From UBA11524 sp963590165 (GTDB taxonomy: Bacteria; Bacillota; Clostridia; Christensenellales; Aristaeellaceae), in assembly GCA_963590165.1 (NCBI GenBank), contig CAVANO010000021.1:1-64000 (forward strand): DNA of 64,000 nucleotides. The letters are read 5' to 3'. The position numbers and the translations under genes were made by a program. The notes beneath the pieces are model-generated. The model saw only the letters and a program-made list of their open reading frames with translations, had not been told where the DNA came from and searched no databases. Below, piece after piece: positions 16,093-23,581 of the stretch; positions within the stretch are counted from its first letter, which is position 1, and each line of letters opens with the position of its first letter.

Positions 16093-17837
16093 TTCGCATT
16101 CACCGTACCCTTTTCGCCGTTGACCGTGACAACTGCGCCGGTTTTCAGAATGGACGTCGCGTTCTTCGCGCCGATGATGACCGGAATATCAAGCGACATG
16201 CCGGCAATCGCGCCGTGTCCTTCGGGGTTGTCATCCTCCAGCACAATGGCTGATGCCTTGCGCAGCATGGAGAACATATCGCGTGTTGTCTGATGGCAAA
16301 CCATGACATCGCCTGACTTGAAGTCCGCCGCATCCTTCTCGTAGTCGTGAATGACGCAAAGCGGCGCAACCACCTTGCCGCCGTGCAGACCGATGCCCTG
16401 CGCCAGCAGATGACCAACAACGTGCACCTTCATCAGGTTCGTCGTGCCGGAAATGCCCAGCGGCACACCGGCAGTCAGCACGACCAGCTCGCCGTCATGC
16501 ACCAGTTGCTTCTTTACGGCAGCATCGACCGCATGCTCGAAGAGGTCATCTGTGTTGCTCTCCTCCGCAATCATCAGCGGCACTGTACCCCACGAAAGCG
16601 CCAGCTGACGCCAAACATGCTTTTCCATCGTGCACCCGACAATAATGCATGCCGGGCGATAGCGGCTAAGGATTCGCGCTGTCTCGCCGGACTTCGTGAC
16701 CGTGATAATCGCGCTGGCATTCAGGTCGTGCGCGGATGTCACCGTCGCATGGCTGATGGCGTTCGTCACATCGGTAGATTCGCCGTCATCGCGGGAGAAT
16801 CGGCGAATATAGTCCAAGTCCTTCTCGGCACGCAGTGCAATGCGCACCATCGTTTCAACCGCCTCCACCGGATACGCGCCGACTGCCGATTCGCCGGACA
16901 GCATAATGGCGCTTGTGCCGTCGTAAATGGCGTTTGCCACGTCAGTCGCCTCGGCGCGGGTCGGGCGAGGATTCTTGATCATGGAATCAAGCATCTGCGT
17001 CGCAGTAATAACCGGCTTGCCGGCTGCAATCGTGCGTTGAATGAGCTTCTTCTGCAGGCTCGGAACTTCCTCCAGCGGCACTTCAACGCCCAGATCACCG
17101 CGCGCCACCATGATGCCATCGACCACGCGAAGAATTTCGTCGATATTCTCGACACCTTCCATATTTTCAATCTTCGCAATGATATTGATGGTCGTGCAGT
17201 TGTTTTCCTGCAGGATATGGCGGATTTGCATAATATCCTCCGCCGAGCGCGTAAAGGATGCTGCAATGAAGTCATAGCCGTTCTTGATGGCAAACAGAAT
17301 ATCCTGCCGATCTTTTTCGCTGATAAACGGCATGGACAAATGACCATTAGGGATGTTGACACCCTTGTTGTTGCTGACAACGCCGCCGTTCAGCACATGG
17401 CAGATGATTTCCGTATCGTTGATAGACTCCACCTGCATGCCAATCAAGCCGTCATCAATCAGGATGCTGCTACCCACAGAGATATCCTTTGGCAGATCCT
17501 TGTAGGTGATGGAAACGCGAGTTTCGTCACCCTCAATTTCGTTCGTTGTCAAGGTGAACATCTGACCTGCCTTGAGCGTTACATGTCCCTCTTTGAACGT
17601 GCGGACGCGGATTTCCGGACCCTTTGTGTCCAGCATCGTCGCAACCGGCAGACCCAGCTCATCGCGGATGCGGCATACCTCATCGTAATAATTCTGATGG
17701 CTTTCGTATGTGCCGTGAGAAAAGTTAAAACGTGCGACATCCATACCGGCCTTCATCAGCGGTGCAATCAAATGCTTCTCGAACAGATTCGGTCCCATGG
17801 TGCAGACGATTTTCGTCTTTCTGATCGGCGTGTTCAT
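16089..17837 (-). CDS. pyk: pyruvate kinase with C-terminal PEP-utilising domain
   Basis: Final step of glycolysis, PEP + ADP to pyruvate + ATP. The protein is 582 residues. The N-terminus MNTPIRKTKIVCTMGP is typical, with NFSHGTYE, MLDTKGPEIR, the metal/Lys region AKIENMEGVENID, and MVARGDLGVE. The last ~100 residues (after 480) form the PEP-utiliser mobile domain (GAIAGMSLDIPVI with the phosphohistidine position changed in context: EGHGAIAG), common in Bacillota pyruvate kinases. The ATG at 17837 has a GGAGG site 7 bases upstream. It has its own promoter. Confidence 0.97.
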   Translation of the reverse strand: MNTPIRKTKIVCTMGPNLFEKHLIAPLMKAGMDVARFNFSHGTYESHQNYYDEVCRIRDELGLPVATMLDTKGPEIRVRTFKEGHVTLKAGQMFTLTTNEIEGDETRVSITYKDLPKDISVGSSILIDDGLIGMQVESINDTEIICHVLNGGVVSNNKGVNIPNGHLSMPFISEKDRQDILFAIKNGYDFIAASFTRSAEDIMQIRHILQENNCTTINIIAKIENMEGVENIDEILRVVDGIMVARGDLGVEVPLEEVPSLQKKLIQRTIAAGKPVITATQMLDSMIKNPRPTRAEATDVANAIYDGTSAIMLSGESAVGAYPVEAVETMVRIALRAEKDLDYIRRFSRDDGESTDVTNAISHATVTSAHDLNASAIITVTKSGETARILSRYRPACIIVGCTMEKHVWRQLALSWGTVPLMIAEESNTDDLFEHAVDAAVKKQLVHDGELVVLTAGVPLGISGTTNLMKVHVVGHLLAQGIGLHGGKVVAPLCVIHDYEKDAADFKSGDVMVCHQTTRDMFSMLRKASAIVLEDDNPEGHGAIAGMSLDIPVIIGAKNATSILKTGAVVTVNGEKGTVNAN

Positions 17838-17888
17838 CAAGCAACCTCCATTCATCAATTCCCCATCCCCGATGGTGAAACCAATGCT

Positions 17889-17917
17889 ATTATATCACAA
17901 GCCGGCATTTCTGTGAA
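17889..17917 (-). promoter_or_regulatory. sigma-A type promoter for pyk
   Basis: On the minus strand, TTCACA (17917-17912), 17 bases, and TATAAT (17894-17889), about 50 bases before the pyk start. Confidence 0.7.
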
Positions 17918-17959
17918 TCCCTAAAGCAATTTACAATTGCACATTGTACATTACACTTT

Positions 17960-19507
17960 TCACTCAACTTCGCCCACATTCTCGCATTCGAGCTTCGCGC
18001 CCTTGTTGCCGGTGATGGCAACGTCCTTCATCGTGATTTTGCCCACGTTGATGGCTGTCAGCCCTTTGCGGGATACACGCGGGACACCGTTTGCCATAGC
18101 AGGCTGCATGGGTGCGGCGTTCTCGTCACAGACGATGGATACATGCTCCATGGTAACCGCCTCAATCGGCTGCTCCGGCAGACCAAGGAAGTAGCCTGCG
18201 CAGGTCACGCCCGTTGCCATAACGTTGCGGAAGGCAATTTTGCCGATGCGCGGCGTACGCTCGTCAACCGGCTGCTTTTCGCGGCTCTGCACGTACTCGC
18301 TCTTGCCATCCGGGTCGCAGAAATACATGCAGTTGACAACATAAGGCGTCCCGACATGCTCCATGACGACATGCTCGAATGTGATATCATCAATCACACC
18401 CTGCTCGCCACGTCCGCGCCGTGTCTTGATGCGCAGACCGCGGTCAGTGTTGCGCATCAGGCAGTCGTGCAGATGGACATGCTCGATGCCGCCAGCCATT
18501 TCGCTGCCGCACGTCATGCCGCCGTGACCATTTTCCATCAAACAATGGCTGATTTCGATGTTTCTGCACGGCGTTTTGTACCGATGACCCATATACAGCT
18601 TGCCGGACTTGATGGCAATGCAGTCGTCCCCCAGCGAGAAATGCGCCCCTGCCAGCAAAACGCCATCACAGCTTTCCGGATCAAAGCCATCCGTATTCGG
18701 GCTGTTCGCCGGCGCATTTACATGGATGTTCACGAAGCGCAGTTCAGAGGAGAAATATGGCTGCAGATGCCACGACGGCGAATTGCAGAACGTCACGCCC
18801 TGCACCGTCACATTGCGGCAGTGATTCAGGAACAGCATCCTTGGACGCCACGCACCGCGCCGCTGCTTGCAGTTTACCCACCAATCGCTCTTGTCGCCCT
18901 GACCATCCAGCACGCCTTCGCCATACAGCACGATATCCTCGGCATCAATAGCGTTCACCATCGCCGCGTACATATCCAGCGGATTGCCTTCCCACGTGCC
19001 GAGGTTCAGATCGTCCGTCTCATCTTGAGAAAGAATCATGCCAGGCAGAACCGGGAATTTGCTGCGGTCTGTTTCGAGCTGCAGCACTGCATCCTTCGCG
19101 ATTTCAAGGTGCAGATGGCTTTTCAGCGTCAGCGGCAGCACGCGATAATGACCTGCCGGAATCAACACGCGCCCATCCGGCGGACAATACAGAATAGCCG
19201 TCTGAATTGCCGATGTATCATCATGCACGCCGTCGCCGACCGCACCGAACTGATGGACATTGAGCGTGTAGCTTTCCTTCTTCGTATGGAAATCGTACTG
19301 CCCGACCACATCATCGCCGTCACGCACCATCAGCGTGTATTCCGTATCCGGCTGCAAATGGTACAGCGATGTCACAACTGTTTTCATTGTGCCTGCATCC
19401 TGACCATTCAAGTAAATACGATACGGCTTCGCCGTCTGATACAGTCCGCCGTCTTCCAATTGAAAGGAAGCGCTGCGTGCTTCAACAAGCATCATTTGAA
19501 TTTTCAT
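17960..19507 (-). CDS. GH28 polygalacturonase-type glycoside hydrolase, no signal peptide
   Basis: Predicted to hydrolyse galacturonic acid linkages in pectin oligomers. The 515-residue protein starts with an FN3-like domain (residues ~15-75, with NGQDAGTM and LQPDTEYTL), then a right-handed beta-helix. All GH28 signatures are present: NTDGFD near 271, GDDCIAIKSG near 293, GHGGMTCGS near 327 and RGLRIKT near 357. There is no signal peptide, so it should act in the cytoplasm, like the exo-acting clade with an N-terminal FN3-like domain (inference). The start at 19507 has a GAGG site 9 bases upstream. It lies 11 bases after the GH105 gene. Confidence 0.93.
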   Translation of the reverse strand: MKIQMMLVEARSASFQLEDGGLYQTAKPYRIYLNGQDAGTMKTVVTSLYHLQPDTEYTLMVRDGDDVVGQYDFHTKKESYTLNVHQFGAVGDGVHDDTSAIQTAILYCPPDGRVLIPAGHYRVLPLTLKSHLHLEIAKDAVLQLETDRSKFPVLPGMILSQDETDDLNLGTWEGNPLDMYAAMVNAIDAEDIVLYGEGVLDGQGDKSDWWVNCKQRRGAWRPRMLFLNHCRNVTVQGVTFCNSPSWHLQPYFSSELRFVNIHVNAPANSPNTDGFDPESCDGVLLAGAHFSLGDDCIAIKSGKLYMGHRYKTPCRNIEISHCLMENGHGGMTCGSEMAGGIEHVHLHDCLMRNTDRGLRIKTRRGRGEQGVIDDITFEHVVMEHVGTPYVVNCMYFCDPDGKSEYVQSREKQPVDERTPRIGKIAFRNVMATGVTCAGYFLGLPEQPIEAVTMEHVSIVCDENAAPMQPAMANGVPRVSRKGLTAINVGKITMKDVAITGNKGAKLECENVGEVE

Positions 19508-19518
19508 TGACATGCTCC

Positions 19519-20610
19519 TCACTTTGTCCGAATGTATTCGCTGTACGCCATGATGAACGGTCCGACGCCCTTGCTATCGTCCGACTTCTTCGGCTCAGAC
19601 AGATAGTATGCGACCGAGCCGTCACGTTGCGGATTTTTGTCCGGTCCGAGCCCTGCCACCCAGCAGATATCCGTCAGGCGGACAACACCGTCCTCCTCTG
19701 CCTTAAGCTTATTGCTGACAAGGCTCTCGAACACCTGCTGCCCGATGGGTAGATACTTTTCTGCATCGAGCACGCCGAGCCGCACGCCCTTGAGCAAGCT
19801 GTAAGCAATCATCGAAGAGCCCGACGTTTCCGTGTAGTTGCCTTCCGCATCCGGATGGTCAATCACCTGATAGAACAGCCCATCCGCCGCCTGATACTGC
19901 AGCACACCGCGCATGCTCTCACGGAAGATGTCCACCAGTGCACGGTAATGCTCATAAAGTTGCTCCGAACACAGCCCGATGCAATCAATCAACGCCATCA
20001 GATACCAGCCGGTCGAGCGCAGCCAGAAGTTCTTCGACAGACCGGTTTCCTTGTCTGCCCAGAACTGCACCTTTGCCTCGTCATACGCGTGGTAGTTCAG
20101 ACCCTTCTCGGCATTGTAGAGGTACTTGCGCACGTTTTTGAACTGACTGACAATATCCGCAACATTCGCCATGCTGTCGAACTTCGCCTCATACGCCATA
20201 TAGAACGGCTGTGCCATGTACAGTCCATCCAGCCAAATCTGATTCGGATACAGCTGCTTATGCCAGAAGTTGCCGCATGCACACCGCGGATGCTCACGAA
20301 GCCGCTGCATATGGAACTCAATCGCCTTGCGGTAACGTTCCTCGCCCGTCTCATCGTACGCGAAGAAAAGTGCTTTGCCGCTGTTGATCGAGTCAATGTT
20401 GTACTGCCGCATCTCATAATTGATGACCTTGCCATCCTCATCGACATAGGCGGACACGTAGTCAATCACAAAATCTCGGTACAGACGGTCTCCTGTCGCC
20501 TGATACAGGTCAATGCACGCCTTCAGGATGCAACCGTCCTCGTAGTTCCAATACTTCTTGTAAGGCGTATAGCCTGCCAGATAATGCTGAAAGTACTGCT
20601 GAATATCCAT
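19519..20610 (-). CDS. GH105 unsaturated rhamnogalacturonyl hydrolase
   Basis: Expected to remove the unsaturated galacturonyl residue left by pectate or rhamnogalacturonan lyases. The 363-residue (alpha/alpha)6-barrel protein is the length of YteR/YesR, and contains the conserved WLDGLYMAQPFYM segment carrying the likely catalytic Asp, plus DYLSAYVDEDGKV-like and RSTGWYLMALIDC blocks. There is no signal peptide. It is the first gene of a GH105-GH28 operon and has an AAGGAG site. A cre-like operator lies 77-90 bases upstream. Confidence 0.9.
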   Translation of the reverse strand: MDIQQYFQHYLAGYTPYKKYWNYEDGCILKACIDLYQATGDRLYRDFVIDYVSAYVDEDGKVINYEMRQYNIDSINSGKALFFAYDETGEERYRKAIEFHMQRLREHPRCACGNFWHKQLYPNQIWLDGLYMAQPFYMAYEAKFDSMANVADIVSQFKNVRKYLYNAEKGLNYHAYDEAKVQFWADKETGLSKNFWLRSTGWYLMALIDCIGLCSEQLYEHYRALVDIFRESMRGVLQYQAADGLFYQVIDHPDAEGNYTETSGSSMIAYSLLKGVRLGVLDAEKYLPIGQQVFESLVSNKLKAEEDGVVRLTDICWVAGLGPDKNPQRDGSVAYYLSEPKKSDDSKGVGPFIMAYSEYIRTK

Positions 20611-20686
20611 TGTTTTTGCTCCTTCTGCGGGATGACCCGCGCGTTTTTATTCGCTCGAAAATTTGCGAAAATCCCCGTTTTTGTCA

Positions 20687-20700
20687 TGATAGCGCTTTCA
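20687..20700. promoter_or_regulatory. cre/LacI-type operator between GH105 and the MATE gene
   Basis: Read on the minus strand this is TGAAAGCGCTATCA, a full match to the cre consensus TGWAANCGNTNWCA. It lies in the 154-base divergent gap and could control the GH105-GH28 operon, the MATE gene or both. Confidence 0.75.
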
Positions 20701-20718
20701 TTTTTTGAAAAAAAGCTG

Positions 20719-20724
20719 TATAAT
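20719..20724 (+). promoter_or_regulatory. -10 box upstream of the MATE gene
   Basis: A perfect TATAAT 40 bases before the MATE start. The hexamer 17 bases upstream, TTTCAT (20696-20701), is a weak -35 and overlaps the cre-like operator. Confidence 0.5.
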
Positions 20725-20764
20725 GAGTCGTCCCCTGAAGATGAACATTTTGAGGAGGTCACGC

Positions 20765-22135
20765 ATGAAACACACGAAAGGAAATCCTGCGCTGATTCTG
20801 CACGGTTCACTCGTCAAGGCTGTTTTCTCCATCGCAATTCCCGTCGTTGCCAACAGTTTTCTGCAGACGATGTACAACATGACCGACACCTTCTGGCTCG
20901 GCAAGCTCGGCGTTGATTATCTTGCTGCCATCAACCTTGTCAGCCCGGTGCAAAGCACAGTCGTCAGCTTCGGCAGTGGCGTGACCGTCGCCGGTGCAGT
21001 CATGATCAGCCAATACATCGGCGCAGGCAAAGCAGAACAAGCGAAGAAAATTGCAAACCAGATTTTCACTGTTGCGATGCTCTTCGCCGTCTTCTGCGCC
21101 GCCGTGATGGCAATGGCAACACCTGCTATTGTCAACTGGATGGGTGCAACGCAGGATTACTACGAGCATGCCGTTATTTACATGCGTATCGTCATCCTCG
21201 ATATGCCATTTCTGTTCATGGTGAACATCTATCAGGCCATCCGACAGTCGCAGGGCGACACGGTGCGCCCGATGCTGCTCAATCTGCTCGGCATTCTGGC
21301 GAACATGGTGCTTGACCCGCTGCTGATGCTCACGTTCCATCTGAATTCCGCCGGTGCCGCGCTTGCAACCGTGCTGGCAAAACTTATTCCGGCAAGTATT
21401 GCCTTCGTGCTGCTGTGTGTCCGCCGCGATGAGCCCATCTGCTTCGAACGTCGCTACCTCCGTCCTGACAAAACCTGCCTGTACGATATCGTCCGCATCG
21501 GTCTTCCGACGGCGCTCGGCTCCAGTTTCATGCAGTTCGGCTTTATTCTGATGTCGCGCAACGTCAACTACTACGGTAAAATGGCGATGGCTGCATACGG
21601 CATTGCAAACAAGATCAATGGGCTGCTTTCCATGCCTTCCACCGGGATCGGCAGCGCCGTGAGCACCATCGTTGCGCAGAACATCGGCGCCAAGCAGCCC
21701 GAACGTGCCGAAAAATGCTACAAGCTGAGTGTCGGCATGGCACTGGCCTTCCTGCTTGCCGGCGGACTCATCCTCTCGCGTCCGGTCGTGTCAACTGCCA
21801 TTGTCAGTATCTTCACTGATGAGGCGGACGTCATCCCGCTCGCTGCCGATTACCTGTCGATCATCTCGTTCTGGTGCTGGACGAACAGCGTGCACGATGC
21901 GACGCGTGGATTGTTCCAAGGCAGCGGTCATACAGCACTTCCAGTTGCGGTCGACGTTGCACGGCTGTGGATTTTCCGCTTCGCCACCATCGCCTTCTGC
22001 GAGAATGTGCTGCATCTGGGCGTTCGGAGCATCTGGTATTCTGTCGTCGTGTCAAATGGACTTGCCGCGGCAATTCTGCTTGCACTCTACTTCACAAAAA
22101 TCTGGAAGAAATCCACTCTTAAAATTGATGCGTGA
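20765..22135 (+). CDS. MATE family efflux transporter
   Basis: A 456-residue inner-membrane protein with about twelve hydrophobic segments and the MATE features LVKAVFSIAIPVVANSFLQTMYNMTDTFWLGKLG at the N-terminus (positions ~13-45) and a repeat of this pattern in the second half. The family exports cationic drugs or metabolites by Na+/H+ antiport; the substrate here is unknown. The ATG at 20765 has a GAGGAGG site; an upstream in-frame ATG at 20705 lies across the promoter. Its position within the pectin locus, divergent from GH105, may be chance or shared control. Confidence 0.92.
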   Translation: MKHTKGNPALILHGSLVKAVFSIAIPVVANSFLQTMYNMTDTFWLGKLGVDYLAAINLVSPVQSTVVSFGSGVTVAGAVMISQYIGAGKAEQAKKIANQIFTVAMLFAVFCAAVMAMATPAIVNWMGATQDYYEHAVIYMRIVILDMPFLFMVNIYQAIRQSQGDTVRPMLLNLLGILANMVLDPLLMLTFHLNSAGAALATVLAKLIPASIAFVLLCVRRDEPICFERRYLRPDKTCLYDIVRIGLPTALGSSFMQFGFILMSRNVNYYGKMAMAAYGIANKINGLLSMPSTGIGSAVSTIVAQNIGAKQPERAEKCYKLSVGMALAFLLAGGLILSRPVVSTAIVSIFTDEADVIPLAADYLSIISFWCWTNSVHDATRGLFQGSGHTALPVAVDVARLWIFRFATIAFCENVLHLGVRSIWYSVVVSNGLAAAILLALYFTKIWKKSTLKIDA

Positions 22136-22145
22136 TGCCCTTCGG

Positions 22146-22163
22146 CGCAGGAGAAATCCTGCG
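22146..22163 (+). terminator. terminator after the MATE gene
   Basis: Stem CGCAGGA / TCCTGCG with a GAAA tetraloop, followed by TCTTTTCTT. Confidence 0.85.
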
Positions 22164-22181
22164 TCTTTTCTTATAGTTCAC

Positions 22182-22239
22182 CGCCTCAGATGACACAAAA
22201 GGCACATTTGCGGTGCTGCCAAATTATGCGGTATTGCCT
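22182..22239. repeat. partial copy of the intergenic MITE-like element
   Basis: These 58 bases align with the right-hand part of the element at 39183-39324: both begin cgcctc-gatgac-caaaa, share gcacatt, and end ttrtgcrgtattgcct. The left terminal repeat is absent, so this is a truncated copy. It reaches the stop codon of the beta-lactamase-fold gene. Confidence 0.6.
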
Positions 22240-23581
22240 ATGCCTTGACGCCCCAGAAGATACCCTCGTAGCGGTTCGTTTCCGGGTTTGAGCACTTCCT
22301 CATGCGCAGGCTGATGGTGCCTTCCTTCCGGTAGCAGTCAATTTCCGCGCCACACGGTGCATCGCCGATTCGCTGTACGCGCACATAAAGCGCACCATCC
22401 TCCGTCAACCCTGCACTGGTGAGCGTCGGCACGCCGTCCGACCACTGCCCAGGCGTGCATTTACCAAAGCCATTCCAATGTAACCGTTCTGCCTTGTCTT
22501 GCCAATACAGCGTCATGCTGTCCTCAGAAAGTTCCACCTGGCAAAGCGCAGAATTGCCCTGCATTGCGTAACGCTCCGTGCCAGAAATCCATTCTCCGCC
22601 GGAATGCTTGACTGCCAGCACCTGCAAATTGCTCAGCACTGCCTCCAAGCGCGCATCATCCTCAGGATTGCCTTCTTCATCGATATGCGCAATGATCTCC
22701 TCGAAAAATGCATCGCATATCGTTTGCACATTGCCCTGCAGACGTGTATCGGCGATGGTGCACAGCATCACATTCCTTTCAGGACATGCGATCATGTACT
22801 GTCCGCCCATGCCGTACATCGCCCAGCCGCAGCGCATCATCCAGAACTGATAGCCGTAGCCGTATTGTTCCTCACGCGGTGTCTGCGCGTATGTCAGAAT
22901 CTGGCGCGATGTCGCTTGACGGATGTAGTCCGCCGGAATCAGTCCATCACCGCCGTTCATGACGCACTGTCCCAACTTGCCGAGGTCGCGCAGCGACATA
23001 ATTAGCCCTGTTCCGCCCTGCGGCACGCCGGACGGATCCTTCAGCCAGCGTACTTCATCATCAAAGCCCAGCGGTTTGAACAGCCGTTCCTGCAGAAAAT
23101 CAAGCAACGGCTGACCGCTCAGCTTCTGTACCAAGGCAGCAAGCACCTGTGAACAAGACGTGTCATAGTTGAACATCGTCCCCGGCTCATGCGTCGGCGG
23201 CACCGTGAAGAATGTTTTCGCCCAATCGTCATCAATGCCCTCACGGTAGGTCGTCTTAGCATGGCACGTCGCCATGCGCAGCATATCGCGGATAGTCAGC
23301 CGCATCAGCCGCCCGTCAGGTGCATCCGGCACGTATTCCGGAAAGTAATCCGTGATTTTGTCCTCAAGTGACAGTTTTCCTTCGCTCATCAGCATACCAA
23401 CAGCGATGGACACCACGCTCTTGCTGACCGAGTACATCCGGTGCAGTTGACCCTTGCTAAACGGCTGCCAGTAGCCTTCTGCAACGATTTTTCCGTTGGC
23501 ATGCAACTCGAAGCCATGCATACAGACACCGTCAAGCCGCTCCAGCATGCGGAGGATTGATGTTGATGACACATGCGTCAT
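22238..23581 (-). CDS. serine hydrolase of the beta-lactamase (class C / esterase) fold
   Basis: A 447-residue protein with the nucleophile motif S-V-S-K at residues 51-54 and the YDTS segment near 146 standing for the YxN motif, typical of the beta-lactamase/EstB/DD-peptidase superfamily. It has no signal peptide, so penicillin resistance is unlikely. The C-terminal 150 residues form a separate beta-rich part (DUF-like). It overlaps the preceding GH43 gene as ATGA and is last in the pectin operon, which suggests an ester-cleaving role on a sugar (inference). Confidence 0.82.
   Translation of the reverse strand: MTHVSSTSILRMLERLDGVCMHGFELHANGKIVAEGYWQPFSKGQLHRMYSVSKSVVSIAVGMLMSEGKLSLEDKITDYFPEYVPDAPDGRLMRLTIRDMLRMATCHAKTTYREGIDDDWAKTFFTVPPTHEPGTMFNYDTSCSQVLAALVQKLSGQPLLDFLQERLFKPLGFDDEVRWLKDPSGVPQGGTGLIMSLRDLGKLGQCVMNGGDGLIPADYIRQATSRQILTYAQTPREEQYGYGYQFWMMRCGWAMYGMGGQYMIACPERNVMLCTIADTRLQGNVQTICDAFFEEIIAHIDEEGNPEDDARLEAVLSNLQVLAVKHSGGEWISGTERYAMQGNSALCQVELSEDSMTLYWQDKAERLHWNGFGKCTPGQWSDGVPTLTSAGLTEDGALYVRVQRIGDAPCGAEIDCYRKEGTISLRMRKCSNPETNRYEGIFWGVKA

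Noticed and set aside
17928..17960. Short AT-rich quasi-repeats (caatttac, aattgcac, attgtac)
   Set aside because: Only a few imperfect units near the GH28 stop; nothing distinguishes them from AT-rich intergenic sequence.
22238..23581. Antibiotic resistance by a beta-lactamase
   Set aside because: No signal peptide, unusual YDTS motif and pectin operon context make a periplasmic/secreted beta-lactamase role unlikely.
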